Of a stretch of 64,000 nt of DNA, positions 1 to 11,488 are shown piece after piece; the first letter of the stretch is position 1; every line of letters begins with the position of its first letter. The notes under the pieces were generated by a model. That model saw only the letters and a list, made by a program, of their open reading frames with translations, did not search any database and was not told where the DNA came from. Made by a program: the position numbers and the translations under genes. Source of the stretch: Rhizophagus clarus (Eukaryota; Glomeromycota; Glomeromycetes; Glomerales; Glomeraceae); contig BLAL01000304.1 of NCBI GenBank assembly GCA_015698045.1, forward strand, positions 558,001 to 622,000, read 5' to 3'.

Positions 1-978
1 AACGATTTGCGAATCAATAATTTGAACGATTGATGATATTATTTTTCTTGGGCTTAAAGTGTTATAAGTTGATACACTATCAGGATCCAAGTAAGAATTT
101 AATAAATCTTCATAGAATTGGCTAGTTAAGAGTTTTCGATATGGTCGAACTTTATATGAAAATTCTTTAGATGATAAACAGAAAAATCTAACTAAAGGTA
201 AACAATTTTGTAGAGTACTTTTCATCTTCTCGAAATCATCATTTGTCCAAGTAGCAGGATCTGGAATTAGAGTTGGATTTTGTGCGAGACCCCATTTTAA
301 AACATTTTCCCATATTTCAATCTCTTTCATTTGTAAATCATCTCTTTTAATAAGTGAAATTAGGGATTTCTCAGAAAGTAAAGCAAAATCAAATGATTTA
401 AATATTTTTTCAGGTGACTGAACCATTAAATTTGTACAAAATTCTTGAAGCTCTAACAAGTTATTAGATTGTGAACTTATTTGTTGAGTAAATTCAAAAT
501 GTTGTTCCATCCAATCTGAATTATTTTCAATCAAATATTTTTGCAAATAATTAACCAGTTCTTGAAGACAAAGTTTATCTGCAGCCGCTAAAATTTTGAG
601 AAAGTTTAAAGTGTCCTGATCGTCTAACGAAAGAATACCACCATAAATATATCTACAATATATAACAAAAAAAATTTAGCAAATATTGGAATTTCTTATG
701 TTATGTATTAAATTTACAACTCACTCTAAAACAATTTGAAATATTTCCGGTGAAATATTTGGTAATTTAATATGAACTAAAAAGTTATCGTTTTTCTTTT
801 TATTGGAAGCCAAATTTCGTCGTAAATATGGAGAACGGTAACACAAAATGTTCATGTGAGCACGAAATATTTTTACGTCAGGATCCTCACCGACTTCAAC
901 TGTAACATCATAATATTCATCATCTTTTAACAATTCAATATAATTTTGACTTAATTTCGAAAAAAATTGGGCAAACAT
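1..978 (-). CDS. BTB-BACK domain protein, 3' part outside window
   Basis: Partial gene running off the left edge. Exon 1 is 978..725 and exon 2 is 652..1. The intron 724..653 is GTGAGT...TTGTAG and joins GA|A to give LEYIYGG. Exon 1 encodes a BTB/POZ fold start, with SKLSQNYIELLKDDEYYDV, then the typical FRAHMNILCYRSPYLRRNL and LPNISPEIFQIVLEYIYGG segments. Exon 2 continues into a BACK-type helical region (LCLQELVNYLQKYLIE, WMEQHF, DLQMKEIEIWENVLKWGL). Family knowledge: such proteins are expanded in Rhizophagus, usually end in a TLDc domain, and may act as Cullin-3 substrate adaptors. The C-terminal domain is not visible here. The start is the ATG at 976-978, after an A/T-rich tract. A dead copy lies directly upstream. 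Confidence 0.85.
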
Positions 979-1199
979 TTTTTTTTTTTTTTCCTTAAAA
1001 AAAAAAAAAATAGAAATGAAATGTAAAAATGAAGTTTAAATATGGAAAGACTATTTATAATTATTCCGGATATGATCAAATTTGTACATTGCATTACGTC
1101 AACCCGCATCTTGTTTCACCATTTTTTTTAACCATTTTAAAATACAAAGTTTTAATCCATAATAAATAAATATTGCTTCTATTAATAATATCCAATAAT

Positions 1200-1999
1200 C
1201 TGAATAGTGGTGACAATATTTTCCTAGGGCGTAAAGTGTTATAAATTGATGCACTATCAGGATCCAAATTCGTATCATAGAGCTGATTATCTAGAGTTTT
1301 TGATATGGTCGAACTTATAAAAATTCCAAATAAAAGAAATCTAACTAGAGATGAACAATTTTGTAGAGTCACTTTCATTTTTTTGAATCATAGTCTTTGG
1401 TGTAAGATCCCATTTTAAAACGTATTCCTATACTCCAATTTTTCATTTGTAATCATCCCTTTTGGCAAGTGAATTTGAAGATTTTTCAGAAAATGAAGCA
1501 AATCAATGGGTTAAATAATTTTTCAGGAGATTGAATCATTAAAATTTGTACAAAATTCTTTAAGTTCTAATAAATTAGTAGATCGTTAAATATTTTTTTA
1601 AAATTAATTAACTCTTAAAAAGTTTATCAAAATTTTGAGGAATAATTTAAAGTGACTTGTCCGTTTAACGAAAGTATATTACCATAAATATATCTACAAT
1701 ATAGTATATAAAGAAAAATATTGGAATTCTTTATATAGAATAATAAATTTATGACTTACTCTAAGATAATTTGAAATATTTCTAGTGTTATACTTGGTAA
1801 TTTAATATGCACCAAAAGGCTATTATTGTTGTTTAAATTTCGTCGTAAGTATGGAGGTTATTAACACAAAATACTCGCGAGCGCAAAATATTTTAACGTC
1901 AGGATCTTCACCAACTTCAAACATAACATCATAATATTCATCATCTTTTAATAATTCAATATAATTTTGACTTAATTTTGAAAAGAATTGTGCAGGTAT
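1200..1999 (-). pseudogene. Decayed second copy of the BTB-BACK gene
   Basis: The minus strand repeats the neighbouring BTB gene in the same order. It has AQFFSKLSQNYIELLKDDEYY, then FEVGEDPDVKIF, a degenerate middle, the same intron-flanking sequence around 1690-1760, a broken BACK region, and LDPDSASIYNTLRPRKI near 1205-1270. The codon matching the start ATG reads ATA (1997-1999). The middle contains several frameshifts and deletions compared with 1..978. Tandem duplication followed by loss of function is the simplest reading. The homology stops before any TLDc domain can be recognised, so the copy is either truncated or diverged beyond sight there. Confidence 0.75.
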
Positions 2000-2581
2000 T
2001 TTTTTAAAACAAAAAATAAATAAATAAATAAAATCATTTTAATTATTTTACAGTAAATAAGACGAATAGAAATCGCGGAGGATAATGAGGATAATGCAAT
2101 ATCGAGAATAAAATTAAGGGCCACAAATTCAAAATCGGAAAAGTGGTCATTCGAATTAATTGAACAAAGATTAGCGATCAGAAAAATTTTTTCCGATAAG
2201 AAAGACGAAGATTAAATGAAGGATACAGAACAAGACTCGAGCGATCAGTCCAGTCGAGAGTTTCAATAAGCGATATTAGTGGCAAATTTCTTCCTTGGCT
2301 AATAGAAAAATAGAACCATATAGTACAGTATAGTTTTCGTTCTGTTTCTTTTTTGTTTCGTTTGCTTCGTTGGTTTTCTTCCTTCATACATGTGTCATAT
2401 GACATATGTATAAGTCATCATTGCGTATTTTACATTTATAAACAACGTTTAAATATTAAATAAATAACTATTTCGTAAAATTTTTTTTTTTAAAAAAAGT
2501 GGACGATATTATTTATCACATGTTATTTGTCATCTACATTACGAGTAACACCACATGACCTTAATCAATATTTATATTTAA

Positions 2582-2610
<29 letters not shown>
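2000..2610. other. AT-rich spacer, no gene seen
   Basis: Intergenic sequence between the dead BTB copy and the F-box pseudogene. It holds several homopolymer A/T tracts, including a T-run followed by a long A-run ending at 2612. A 75-codon frame on the minus strand (2178..2405) shows no recognisable motif and is taken as chance. Confidence 0.5.
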
Positions 2611-2613
<3 letters not shown>

Positions 2614-4013
2614 TCAACTTCCCGCAGATTGTTTAAACGAAATTTTCGAATATTTAGAAGATGATACGGTTACATTGCATTCATGCATATTAGTAAATCG
2701 ACTTTTTGGTGTGAAGTTTCTGTGAGAATACTTTGGAAAGATTGTTGGAATTACAATAACCGGACTTATAATATTCTAATTTCTCGTCTTCCAAAAGAAT
2801 CTAAGGAAATTTTCCAAATCTCCGATGTTTAATTATGCATTATTCTGTAAAGTTCTATCAGTTAACAATGTTTATAATAAGATTGAAGAACTTTTTAAAA
2901 TGCAAAAAAATATTTCATTTGATAATATTACCAATAATACATGTATAGAGTCGTACGGAAAATATGTAAAATATTTATGAAACAAATTTATTCATTAAAA
3001 TTTTTACAAGTTCGAAACATAAAACTTGCTTTTTATCTTGAAGCAAAAGATTGTTTAAAAAATCTTTCAGAATTACACTGTAATTCACATATTTATGCCG
3101 AATTTTTTTATCAACTATCACAAATTTGTTATAACATACAATTATTTACTATAGAATTTACAGGTATTATTTCAAAATGGATTAGCGGATTTAATTTCTG
3201 TTCAGAAAAATTTAAAATATTTTGTTATGAGGTTACAATTATTTTCGAATAATGACGTTCTAACATATAAAATTCCCTCATTAATGACAAAACTTCCTAA
3301 AACTTTAATCAAACTGGATCTTCACGGAGAAAAAAATTATGTTTCCATTATCATTTATTTCCAATTTCATAAACTTACAAGAACTTCAATTTTCATTTAA
3401 TTCTAATGAAGATTTTATAAATTTTGGTACCTTACAACATACTAGTTTTTCACAATTAAAAATTTTAAAATTTCAACGTGCATGTCCAAGAAATGAATTA
3501 TTAATAAAATTCTTAGAAAATAACGGAAAAAATTTAAAAGAAATTTATTTATGTGAATATACGGGTTATTGTGATAATTCAATAAATTTAGCTATTGCCA
3601 GATTCTGTCCAAATATTAGAAAACTTTCTATTGGAATCAAAAATAATGAATCGGAAACGTTAGGAATAATTTTCATTAATTGTCAATATTTAGAAAGTAT
3701 TAAAATTTGGTGTGGAGGTGAATTTTTGAACGAAAAAGAGGCATTGGAAACAGTTGTGAAATATTCACAAAATATTTACGAATTAATATTATATTATCAA
3801 TCTGATGCGCAATTTGAATTACTTCCAATAGATTTAGAATCTTTTTTTATAAATTGGACAAGTTGTAAACCACATAAATCACTTTCTTTAGTAATTGTTA
3901 ATTATGGTACAGGTAGTTTAGATGCAAATGATGAAAATATGGAAATAATTAAAAAATATATTAAATTAGGAGTTACTAAAAATTTCAAAGTCACAGATTT
4001 CACTGATGAATAA
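2611..4013 (+). pseudogene. F-box/LRR-like protein pseudogene
   Basis: The conceptual product matches, segment by segment, the intact F-box protein encoded at 27626..29152. It starts with LPADCLNEIFEYLEDD and LHSCILVNRL, but a frameshift near 2702 interrupts the F-box. The sequence then continues in other frames (SPMFNYALFCKVLS at about 2820, NLSELHCNS at about 3060). The C-terminal 224 residues (3339..4013) are open and keep the repeated leucine-rich pattern (FINCQYLESIKIWCGGEFLNEKEALE). No ATG is present at the expected position, where an A-tract abuts the first codons. At least three frame changes are needed to follow the homology. Family role: SCF ubiquitin-ligase substrate receptors. This copy is unlikely to make a full protein, though the 3' frame is intact. 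Confidence 0.8.
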
Positions 4014-5521
4014 TTGGAATCAGTTGGAAGGTATCAGACAGCAACACGTTCAGACTGAGGATTTTTTTTTGTTGTTATTTTTTTTTTTTTCATAGAAAGA
4101 CTGGATTTTTATGTTGGTTCCATTAACATTAAATGTTTATCTATAAGTTAATGTGAATCCCATAATATTTAACTGTTAAAATAAAATAAAAATATCCTCA
4201 TTATAAAGATTATTAATCAATGCATGTTTATTCGGAATGATTTTTCATTTGTTTTTTATTAACTAAGTAACGGTATAACTTTTCAAAAAACGATTGATAT
4301 CATGTATTGATGAAGAAACATGATATTTTTTCACGGGATTGTCCGAATATCCTATTAACTACATATCAGTTATCGCAGCGAACTTTATTTATTTACGTAC
4401 GAAAAGACATACAAGTTACAACTAATAAAACAAGACAAAAGAAAACTTCTATCTTAACCCAATCGAAACTTGGAGCAATCTTTAGAAAGAACGAGACTTC
4501 ACATGGAAGCAAACGCACTGGGGAAAGGAAAAGAAGGGAAAAAGGGTATTTTACTATCTTAATCCTGGGTTTAATCGATGAGCGGACGAGTTTGTAATTT
4601 GATTTCTTGTCTAGAGCGTCGAGTAATCAAATATAAAACCACCGTAGTTTGTTCCGAACCGTTTTGCACTCTCGCTTTTGTAGAAATCGATCGGTGATAA
4701 TGATCCTTAAACAGCAAGGTGAGCAAACCGTCATCGGAAGGGGATCCATCTGGATTATAATAAATTCTTCATAACGAATAATATTTTTTAGTACTTTGTC
4801 AAGTGATCTAAAAGTGTAATTCGTGATCCATAAGTCTCCTGCATAAATGGAAGTCAAATAAAGTATAGTAATTATTTATAACTAACGACAGAAATGTTAG
4901 CTAGGATTATATACTGTAAATTGCATGGTCGCGTTTTAATTTTCAAAATATTCACATTTATGTTAAATTTTTATGATTACCATAATATAAATTAACGGTT
5001 ATAACTTTCTTGAACAAGAATTTTACTGTACTAAATCAGACAAATTTGTGATAATCGCATTTCAATTAAACTATCCCTGCTTTGTTACAAAACTAGATTT
5101 TACTCCGCTTTAGACATTTTTTTTATTGTTACAATGAATGATTTTACTACACTAATGTTTATAACGGAATCATTTACGTATAGCAAAACCTACACCGTTA
5201 TATTGTTTGAACAAATTAAGTAAGAACGTATTATTATAAATTGCGTATTTATTGAAGATAACATTATTCTGAATTTGATAAGAAATAGTGCACTTTAATA
5301 ATACAGAAATAATTGAGTTAATCCTTAACCTAAAAAGCGTCAGACAATGTATTTCCTTTGATATACTACAAGGTGGTTGAGCGAAATATATTATGCTGTA
5401 TCAAGGTTACAAATAGTTTAATGATGACAAATGTAAATAGACTGCTTGAGTACTAGGATAATGAAATTACATTACCTTACACGTTATAAAATGTATTGAC
5501 TTGAAATAAAAGTACCATGTA
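4014..5521. other. AT-rich intergenic region
   Basis: No gene is supported. Two modest open frames (4307..4597 plus strand, 4627..4857 minus strand) have no motif I recognise and no convincing neighbours. The stretch ends at the TA target site of the Tc1-like element. Confidence 0.45.
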
Positions 5522-6857
5522 CACTCCCCTACAAAAAGTATCGGACCACCCTGCCGATCATTTGCCGATCATTTCTATTAAAATTAAGATTACGCCACAA
5601 CTAACTATACATATATAAATAAATTTTTTTTTCCCATGTAGCTAAAGTCTTCGCCCACCCGAAAATAAAAAAAAAAATTATTTATAAAAATGCCCAAAAA
5701 GCGTGAGCTTACAGAATTTGAACGAGGAGAGGTTATTGGTCTCTGGAAAGGAGGTCATACTGAACGAAATATTAATGAAATACTTGATATACCAAAAACA
5801 ACCATCCATAATACTATAATGGACTACAAAAACTCAGAAAAAATTTCAGCTGCTCCACGTTCAGGTAGGCCGCCAAAACTCACTGAAAGAGATTTAAGAC
5901 ATCTTTCAAAAATTATAAAGGAAGATAGGCAGCAATCTTTAGAAGAAATAACAAAAAAAATTAGTGAATGTTTATTAAGTCCAGTATCTAATAATACTGT
6001 AAGGCATGTTTTACATTCTGAAGGATATTTTGGCAGAGCTGGAAAAAGAAAACCATTGGTTTCTGAAGCTAATCGTAAAAAAAGACTAGCTTGGTGCCGT
6101 GAAAGAAAAGAATGGGATACTGAGTGGGATACAATTATTTGGAGTGATGAATCTCGCTTTCTATTATTTCAAAATGATGCTCACCACTGGGTTTGGCGTA
6201 AACCCCATGAAAAATATGATGTAAGTTGTCTTATTCCAACGGTAAAGTCTGGAAATCAGGGAGTTATGGTGTGGGGGTGTTTCGCAAAAGATAAACTTGG
6301 TCCTTTGATTCAAGTTTCCGGTAGTATCACAGGTTCTGTATATATTAATATATTAGAAAATACTTTTTTACCCTTCTATGATAGTTTAGAAAATAATTTA
6401 GAATATATTTTTCAAGATGATAACGCTCCAGTTCATAGAGCAAGGGCGGTTGGACAGTGGAAAGAGGATAATTCGGTTTCAAGTCTTCCATGGCCTGCAC
6501 AGAGCCCGGATCTTAATCCAATTGAACATTTATGGGATGTTTTAGAAAGAAAAGTTCGGGCACATAACCTCATCCAAAAAATGTTGGTCAATTAATGGAA
6601 GTTTTGGAGGAGGAATGGGGTAAAATTGAACCTGAAGTTTTAGCAAATTTAGTTGATAGCATGCCTAGAAGGGTTCAGGCTGTAATAGATAGTAAAGGAA
6701 ATCCAACTAGATATTAATAAAAAATCCACGTTTTTCTGAGTCACGTGATATAAAATTTTTATAATGTTTATTAATAAATTGTTGAAAAATTAACTGTTAA
6801 AATCGGCATATTAATTTACCGATATTAAAGTGGTCCAATACTTTTTGTAGGGGAGTG
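5522..6857 (+). mobile_element. Complete Tc1/mariner-type transposon
   Basis: A 1336-bp element flanked by TA on both sides (5520-5521 and 6858-6859). Its terminal inverted repeats, 5522..5548 and 6831..6857, match at 26 of 27 positions and begin CACTCCCCTACAAAAAGTAT. A single transposase-like gene occupies the interior. Perfect TA duplication, near-identical ends and an almost open transposase frame indicate recent insertion. It sits about 70 bp beyond the stop codon of the small cysteine-rich gene on the opposite strand. Confidence 0.93.
5690..6716 (+). pseudogene. Tc1-like DDE transposase, one frameshift
   Basis: Would cut and reinsert the surrounding element by DDE chemistry. Residues 1-60 form the helix-turn-helix region followed by a GRPPK motif. 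The catalytic triad is visible: D153 in IIWSDESRF, D244 in FQDDNAPVH and E279 in SPDLNPIEHLWD. Exactly 34 residues lie between the last two, so it is DD34E. The open frame stops at 6595 (301 residues). The family C-terminus continues in another frame to 6716, ending VQAVIDSKGNPTRY. The break is consistent with loss of one A in the A6 run near 6580. All catalytic residues lie before the break, so some activity is conceivable. The ATG follows an A-rich tract at 5690. Confidence 0.9.
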
Positions 6858-6929
6858 TAACATATGTAAACATTGTGGCAGCAGGTCATTGAGTCACCTT
6901 GAGATTTTGATAATAATAAATGTAAAAAT

Positions 6930-7100
6930 TTACTTACTGCAATTGCAATGAGCATAACATTTATAACAATTTTCACAAGCTTCGTTATGTCTTATGGCGC
7001 CTTCTCCATATCTCCTAACACAGTGACAACTATCTCCGTATGTCTTGCCAGAACTTCCGCAACAAGCGCAATCTAATAATAAATGAATTTTATTAGTCAT
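6930..7100 (-). CDS. Small cysteine-rich, metallothionein-like protein
   Basis: A 56-codon frame with 10 cysteines, read from ATG 7098-7100 to TAA 6930-6932. The Cys layout is CxCC, CxC, CxxCxxC, CxC (DCACCGSSG, DSCHC, ACENCYKCYAHCNC). This is the density and spacing expected of a metallothionein or another small metal-binding protein, and no signal peptide is seen. An alternative start is possible: TTATTAG just before the cysteine region is a usable acceptor. An upstream ATG-ATA-G followed by GTAAGC near 7497-7510 could be a tiny first exon encoding MID, giving a product starting directly at the Cys-rich part. The final AGT-AAG-TAA also resembles a splice donor, so the 3' end is slightly uncertain. 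Metal binding is inferred from Cys pattern only. Confidence 0.55.
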   Translation of the reverse strand: MTNKIHLLLDCACCGSSGKTYGDSCHCVRRYGEGAIRHNEACENCYKCYAHCNCSK

Positions 7101-8173
7101 AACCTATACATAAGAGAATATTATTTATTATATTAGACAAGTTAGAAATTCTCAAGTGACTCAGTGACCAATTTTACTTACACATTATTTATATAATCGT
7201 AAAGAAACTAGAAAGGAGAATTCTGTCGCTTTAAATATTTTTTTTTTTTGTTTTCTTGATTTTTTAGATGAACGTTTATATGACGTGATTTTCATTTGAA
7301 TATCACAGCCACATTCCTTTATCAGCTAGTCCACTGTTAAACCATGCTATTGTTTTATTATTTTGGCCATCTCTCACAGGCACGTGTGTTCTAAATGATG
7401 AAGTGTGGGAATATCCGCAATGCAATCTAATCTTACCGTCGATCTCGAATCTCGATATAACGAACGTCCGAAGATAAGGAATTGAATGGTGGTTAGCTTA
7501 CCTATCATGTGATAAAAAATTAGTATTTTTTTTATTTATCTTTTTTATTATTATGGTGACACGATATTTTATCCATACAAGGTATATAACAACTTTTAAC
7601 TAAATATTTATGAATACCCTTGTTCTTGTATATATAAATTTCATTTGATTTTCGTATTCCATCACCTTTCGAATTTGGCTAAATAATAAAATGAGCATAA
7701 GAAATCAGCTAAAGGAGGAATTCCACTTTATACTACACTCTCTCTTATAAGTACTTCAAAAATCGAATACGAGTTACAATTTAGTAGCAATAAAGTTGTC
7801 ATTGGTTAGTAAATGGACTATTGTACGACCTTTAGGAATTATCGTTATGTTGGCCTAACGTCAGTTTGATTAATTTATGCAGTAAAAAATTTCATTATTA
7901 CACTTTTGCGTAAGATTATTTTTATATAATAAATTTTACTTTGTTAAAACGAAAGCAAACCAGTTGATAGTTTTAATAATTCATAACAATATGTACAAAA
8001 GAACTGACATCTCGAAAAAAAAATAAAATAAAATAAAATAAAAAACAATTGAACTATCAAAACCTCGCAAGTCGCAAAAATACAGAAATAATTGCTATAA
8101 ACTATATTTAAAATAAAGATTGTCTCCCAATTTCTCACACAAGATCACTAACCAACTTTAATAATTATGTGAT
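7101..8173. other. Intergenic region with (TAAAA)n microsatellite
   Basis: Upstream flank of the cysteine-rich gene and downstream flank of the hydrophilic protein gene. It holds a possible donor-like ATGATAG|GTAAGC around 7497-7510 on the minus strand and an AAAATAAAATA microsatellite at about 8020-8045. No other gene is supported. Confidence 0.4.
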
Positions 8174-8464
8174 TTATTGTTTCTTAGCTTCTTTGACTTC
8201 TTGTGTAGGTTGTGCCGGGTTGTCTTTCACTTTTTCATCACAATTTTTTACATTTTGATTACAGGTTGATTTATTATCGCCTTCCGATACCATCCCAACG
8301 GCAGCTTCAGTTGATCCTTGCACCTCCTCTTCTTTTTTTACATCATTATAAACTTGGTTCGCTCCTACTTTCCCCACATAAGGTTCAGTACAAGGTCCAT
8401 ATCCTCCCTGATTGCCAATATCTCCATAACTCAAATCAGGATATAAAACTTGGTCCATTTCCAT
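8174..8464 (-). CDS. Hydrophilic 96-residue protein, function unknown
   Basis: A single open frame with balanced codon composition, less AT-biased than its surroundings. The product starts MEMDQVLYPDLSYGDIGNQG. It has a Gly/Tyr/Pro-rich N-terminal third and a charged, Glu/Lys/Asn-rich C-terminal half ending EVKEAKKQ. There is no signal peptide, membrane span or known domain, so the protein is probably soluble and largely disordered. The start ATG lies in CAGAAATGGAAATGG, and a second in-frame ATG follows two codons later. I do not recognise the family. The contrast in composition and absence of low-complexity bias make it a more credible gene than other short frames here. Confidence 0.6.
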   Translation of the reverse strand: MEMDQVLYPDLSYGDIGNQGGYGPCTEPYVGKVGANQVYNDVKKEEEVQGSTEAAVGMVSEGDNKSTCNQNVKNCDEKVKDNPAQPTQEVKEAKKQ

Positions 8465-8565
8465 TTCTGAAGTATTTGGTTCGTGACGAAATTGCGTTTG
8501 TTTTAAATTGGTATTTGATGTTTTTTGTTTTTTTAAAAGTTATATTTTTAAAGTTTGTTCTTTGA

Positions 8566-9622
8566 TCGTGAATTATGAGGGGTATATATATGTAAATTTA
8601 ATGTGTTGATTTCATCATATTTTTATTACTTTATAATAAGAATATACGTTGCTTAACACGCGCAAGAGAAAGAATTGAATAATATATGCATCATAGTCTA
8701 ACTAAAATTTACTTTTTTTCAAGTGTTACATCATAGTAATCCTCACCAATGGATACATCTTTTATAAATCTTATAAATATTCAGCCATTTATCAAATTAA
8801 CGGAGTAATTTCTCTCAAGATCATGTGCATATGAGCGTCACGAAAAGAAATTAAACGCTTGATTCTTTTTATTCCCGCATGGATCTAATCAGATATCGTA
8901 ATTAAAAGACCCGTTCCAATTATACCGTACTGGGCATAATCCAAGCCATTACATATTTATATTATTTCTCTCTATTGTAATTTGTTTCCTTTTAAAATCG
9001 GTTGTATTTTCATTAGGAGTTACCTTTCTTAATATTGAGATCCTGTTATTAAATAATATTTAAAATTACATATTTATTTTAAAAATTAATATAATATATT
9101 TGGACATGATTGCGTATGCACTTCAAATTGCTATACTCGACACCCATGGTTAACCCTTTTTGGTATATGTTCACAAATACTGTAGATGTGATTTGCGTAC
9201 TTGCCACTATGCCACTATTACCGTCATCAAAATATGACATATGTGCTATGACATTAATTCATAATAAAAATTTATTTTATAATTTAATTATATAATAACT
9301 TATATTGTCATGTTATATATTGTTAATTATCGATCACTCGATCAGGCAACTTTGTTTATCTAAATGTTTCATATGATATTTACTCGGCAAATTTCAATTA
9401 ACTAAAATAATTATAATGCTTTTCTCATAAATCGAAAAAGTCTACCCTCTATTAGCGATCATTATCACAATTATATCATGATCTGCGTCAGCACATAATA
9501 CTTTTCCTATTTTGTATAACAAGGAATGCATACCAAAAAAAAAAAAAAAAAAAATACTTTCCATGATTTTCATAATTTTTTTCCTACAAATCTTTTAATA
9601 TTTAACGGGATTACGGGAAAAT
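8566..9622. other. Intergenic region upstream of F-box gene
   Basis: AT-rich, with an A-tract near 9535-9555 shortly before the F-box start codon. A 61-codon frame at 9110..9295 has no motif and is not supported. No other structure seen. Confidence 0.4.
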
Positions 9623-11062
9623 ATGTCAAAACTTAATTTAGATTGTCTCGCATTAATTTTCAATGAATTAAAAGATAAAAAATCTTTACATTCTTGTCTT
9701 TTAGTTAATAAAGAATGGTGTAATTTAGTAGTTCCTATTTTATGGAAAAGTTTTTTATGTTACGAAGAAAATGAGGAAAATAAATCTATTTATTATAATA
9801 CAATACTTTCCTTATTATCATCATCATCGAAACAACTTTTAATCAATAATAATATAAAATTACCTTTACCAAATCTTTTAGATTCCCCATTATTTAATTA
9901 TATTAGTTTTTGTAAATTTCCAAATTCTGATATCGTAAATGGTGTTATAAATATGGTATTAAAGAATCATAATAATCATGATAAAAAATATCTTTTAGAA
10001 CAAGAAATTTATAAATTATTTATTACTCAATGTAAAAATATTAAGGAATTATATTGGAAAACTACTCAACAATTATCATTATTTCCCGGTGCTTCAACAT
10101 GTTTTTCCAATTTAATTAAGTTAAATATTAATCTTGATTATATTAATTCTAATTCACTTGAAGAGATGGCGAAATATTGTAAAAATTTAAATGAATTATC
10201 AATTCATAATCCTAAAGATTCTCCTGGATTAATTTCTTTAATTGATTCACAAAAGAATTTAAAAGAAATTTTCCTTTATTCCGTAAAATATAAGGAAAGA
10301 ACTTATGAAAAGTTGAGTGATTCATTATCAAGAAAGAGTAATAGTCTTATTAAATTGGAATTATCTAATATTATTATTATTCCCCTTTCATTTTTAACAT
10401 CTCTCGTTAATTTAACGACCATATTTATATTTTTTAATGAAGTGAACGAACATGATGATGATATTAAAAAGATTAAAGAATTTCAAAAATATCTTGCAAT
10501 GTCAGAATTTCCAAATCTTCAAATTCTTAGTATTTATTGGTTATTATGTTTTAAAGAGTTGGCAAACTTAATTGAAAAAACAAATGAAAACCTTTTATAC
10601 CTTGATATTTATAATACTCCTAGAAATGCTACAAATACGGGAATGTTAATATCTTCAATTGCTAATAATTGTCCAAATATTAAAACTTTACGTACTTATA
10701 TTGAACCAAAAGATTTTATTCATATAAAATCATTATTATTAAATTGTAAAAATTTAAAAGAAGTGAAATTTGATAGTTTATATGCTTTTATTAATTTAAA
10801 TGATAATATATTAGGTGATGAATTATTAGATATTTTAATTAAATTTTCTCCAAAATCTTTAAATATTATAACAATTAGTGCAATTTGGAAGTATTCAATT
10901 GATGGTTTTGAAAATTTCTTTGAAAATTATAGAGATTGTACTTTACGACAATTTAATTTATGTAAAAATTATGATTATGATATAACGGAGGATCATAAAG
11001 CGATTATTAATAAATATGTTGATGAAGGTGTTATAAGAAGTTCAGTTTGTACTTTTTATTAA
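9623..11062 (+). CDS. F-box/LRR-like protein
   Basis: Intact single-exon frame of 479 residues. An N-terminal F-box (about residues 1-45: KLNLDCLALIFNELKDK, LHSCLLVNKEWC, PILWKSF) would bind Skp1 in an SCF ubiquitin ligase. The rest is a series of irregular leucine-rich repeats with recurring L-x-x-L and NCxNLKEV-type segments (for example NCPNIKTLRTYIEPKDFIHIKSLLLNCKNL), the probable substrate surface. Closest relatives in the window are 42532..43998 and 45570..46919, sharing LLxxNIKLP, the FPGAxTCFSxL block and NTGMLI-AIANNCP. The start is the first ATG, aligned with the starts of the paralogues. The substrate is unknown. The family is highly expanded in Glomeromycotina. Confidence 0.9.
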   Translation: MSKLNLDCLALIFNELKDKKSLHSCLLVNKEWCNLVVPILWKSFLCYEENEENKSIYYNTILSLLSSSSKQLLINNNIKLPLPNLLDSPLFNYISFCKFPNSDIVNGVINMVLKNHNNHDKKYLLEQEIYKLFITQCKNIKELYWKTTQQLSLFPGASTCFSNLIKLNINLDYINSNSLEEMAKYCKNLNELSIHNPKDSPGLISLIDSQKNLKEIFLYSVKYKERTYEKLSDSLSRKSNSLIKLELSNIIIIPLSFLTSLVNLTTIFIFFNEVNEHDDDIKKIKEFQKYLAMSEFPNLQILSIYWLLCFKELANLIEKTNENLLYLDIYNTPRNATNTGMLISSIANNCPNIKTLRTYIEPKDFIHIKSLLLNCKNLKEVKFDSLYAFINLNDNILGDELLDILIKFSPKSLNIITISAIWKYSIDGFENFFENYRDCTLRQFNLCKNYDYDITEDHKAIINKYVDEGVIRSSVCTFY

Positions 11063-11488
11063 CCAAATTTGAGTAGTCGATAGTGTGTTTCGGATTACGC
11101 CTTAATATATTTTATTTTATTTCATTTCTTTAATTGATTTAAGTTATTTAATAAAATTTCGACACGCTTGTTTAAAAATATAAATATTCGCGAGATAAAA
11201 TTGTTTCAAATGCAAAACTCCAATGAGAATATATATTTTTTTATTTCTTGTCCTTTTCGCATAATTTATATACAGAATATATTTTTGAGAGTTTTTGACG
11301 GGGTATTAGCAATGTAAGAATTAACGTCATAACCACCGTTGTGTTACAAGTTACAACAAACTATTTCCCATAAACATCAATATTTCATGTTGCACAGGTG
11401 TACAGCCTTATCATAAAAACCTTTTATGTAAAAACTCTCTCCTCTCTCTCTCTCTCTTCATTTTTTTTTTTTTTTTTTAAGAAAAAAA
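11063..11488. other. Promoter-side spacer with CT microsatellite
   Basis: Between two same-strand F-box genes. It contains a (CT)n tract at about 11436-11457 and a T-run at 11461-11479, ending in AAGAAAAAAA directly before the ATG at 11489. Pyrimidine tracts next to start codons recur in this window, but a regulatory role is only a guess. Confidence 0.4.

Noticed and set aside
2178-2405. 75-codon frame on the minus strand
   Set aside because: No recognisable features; composition like random AT-rich DNA.
4307-4597. 96-codon frame after the F-box pseudogene
   Set aside because: Basic, low-information sequence without domain, splice context or related copy.
8212-8565. 117-codon plus-strand frame
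   Set aside because: Antisense shadow of the better supported hydrophilic protein gene at 8174..8464.
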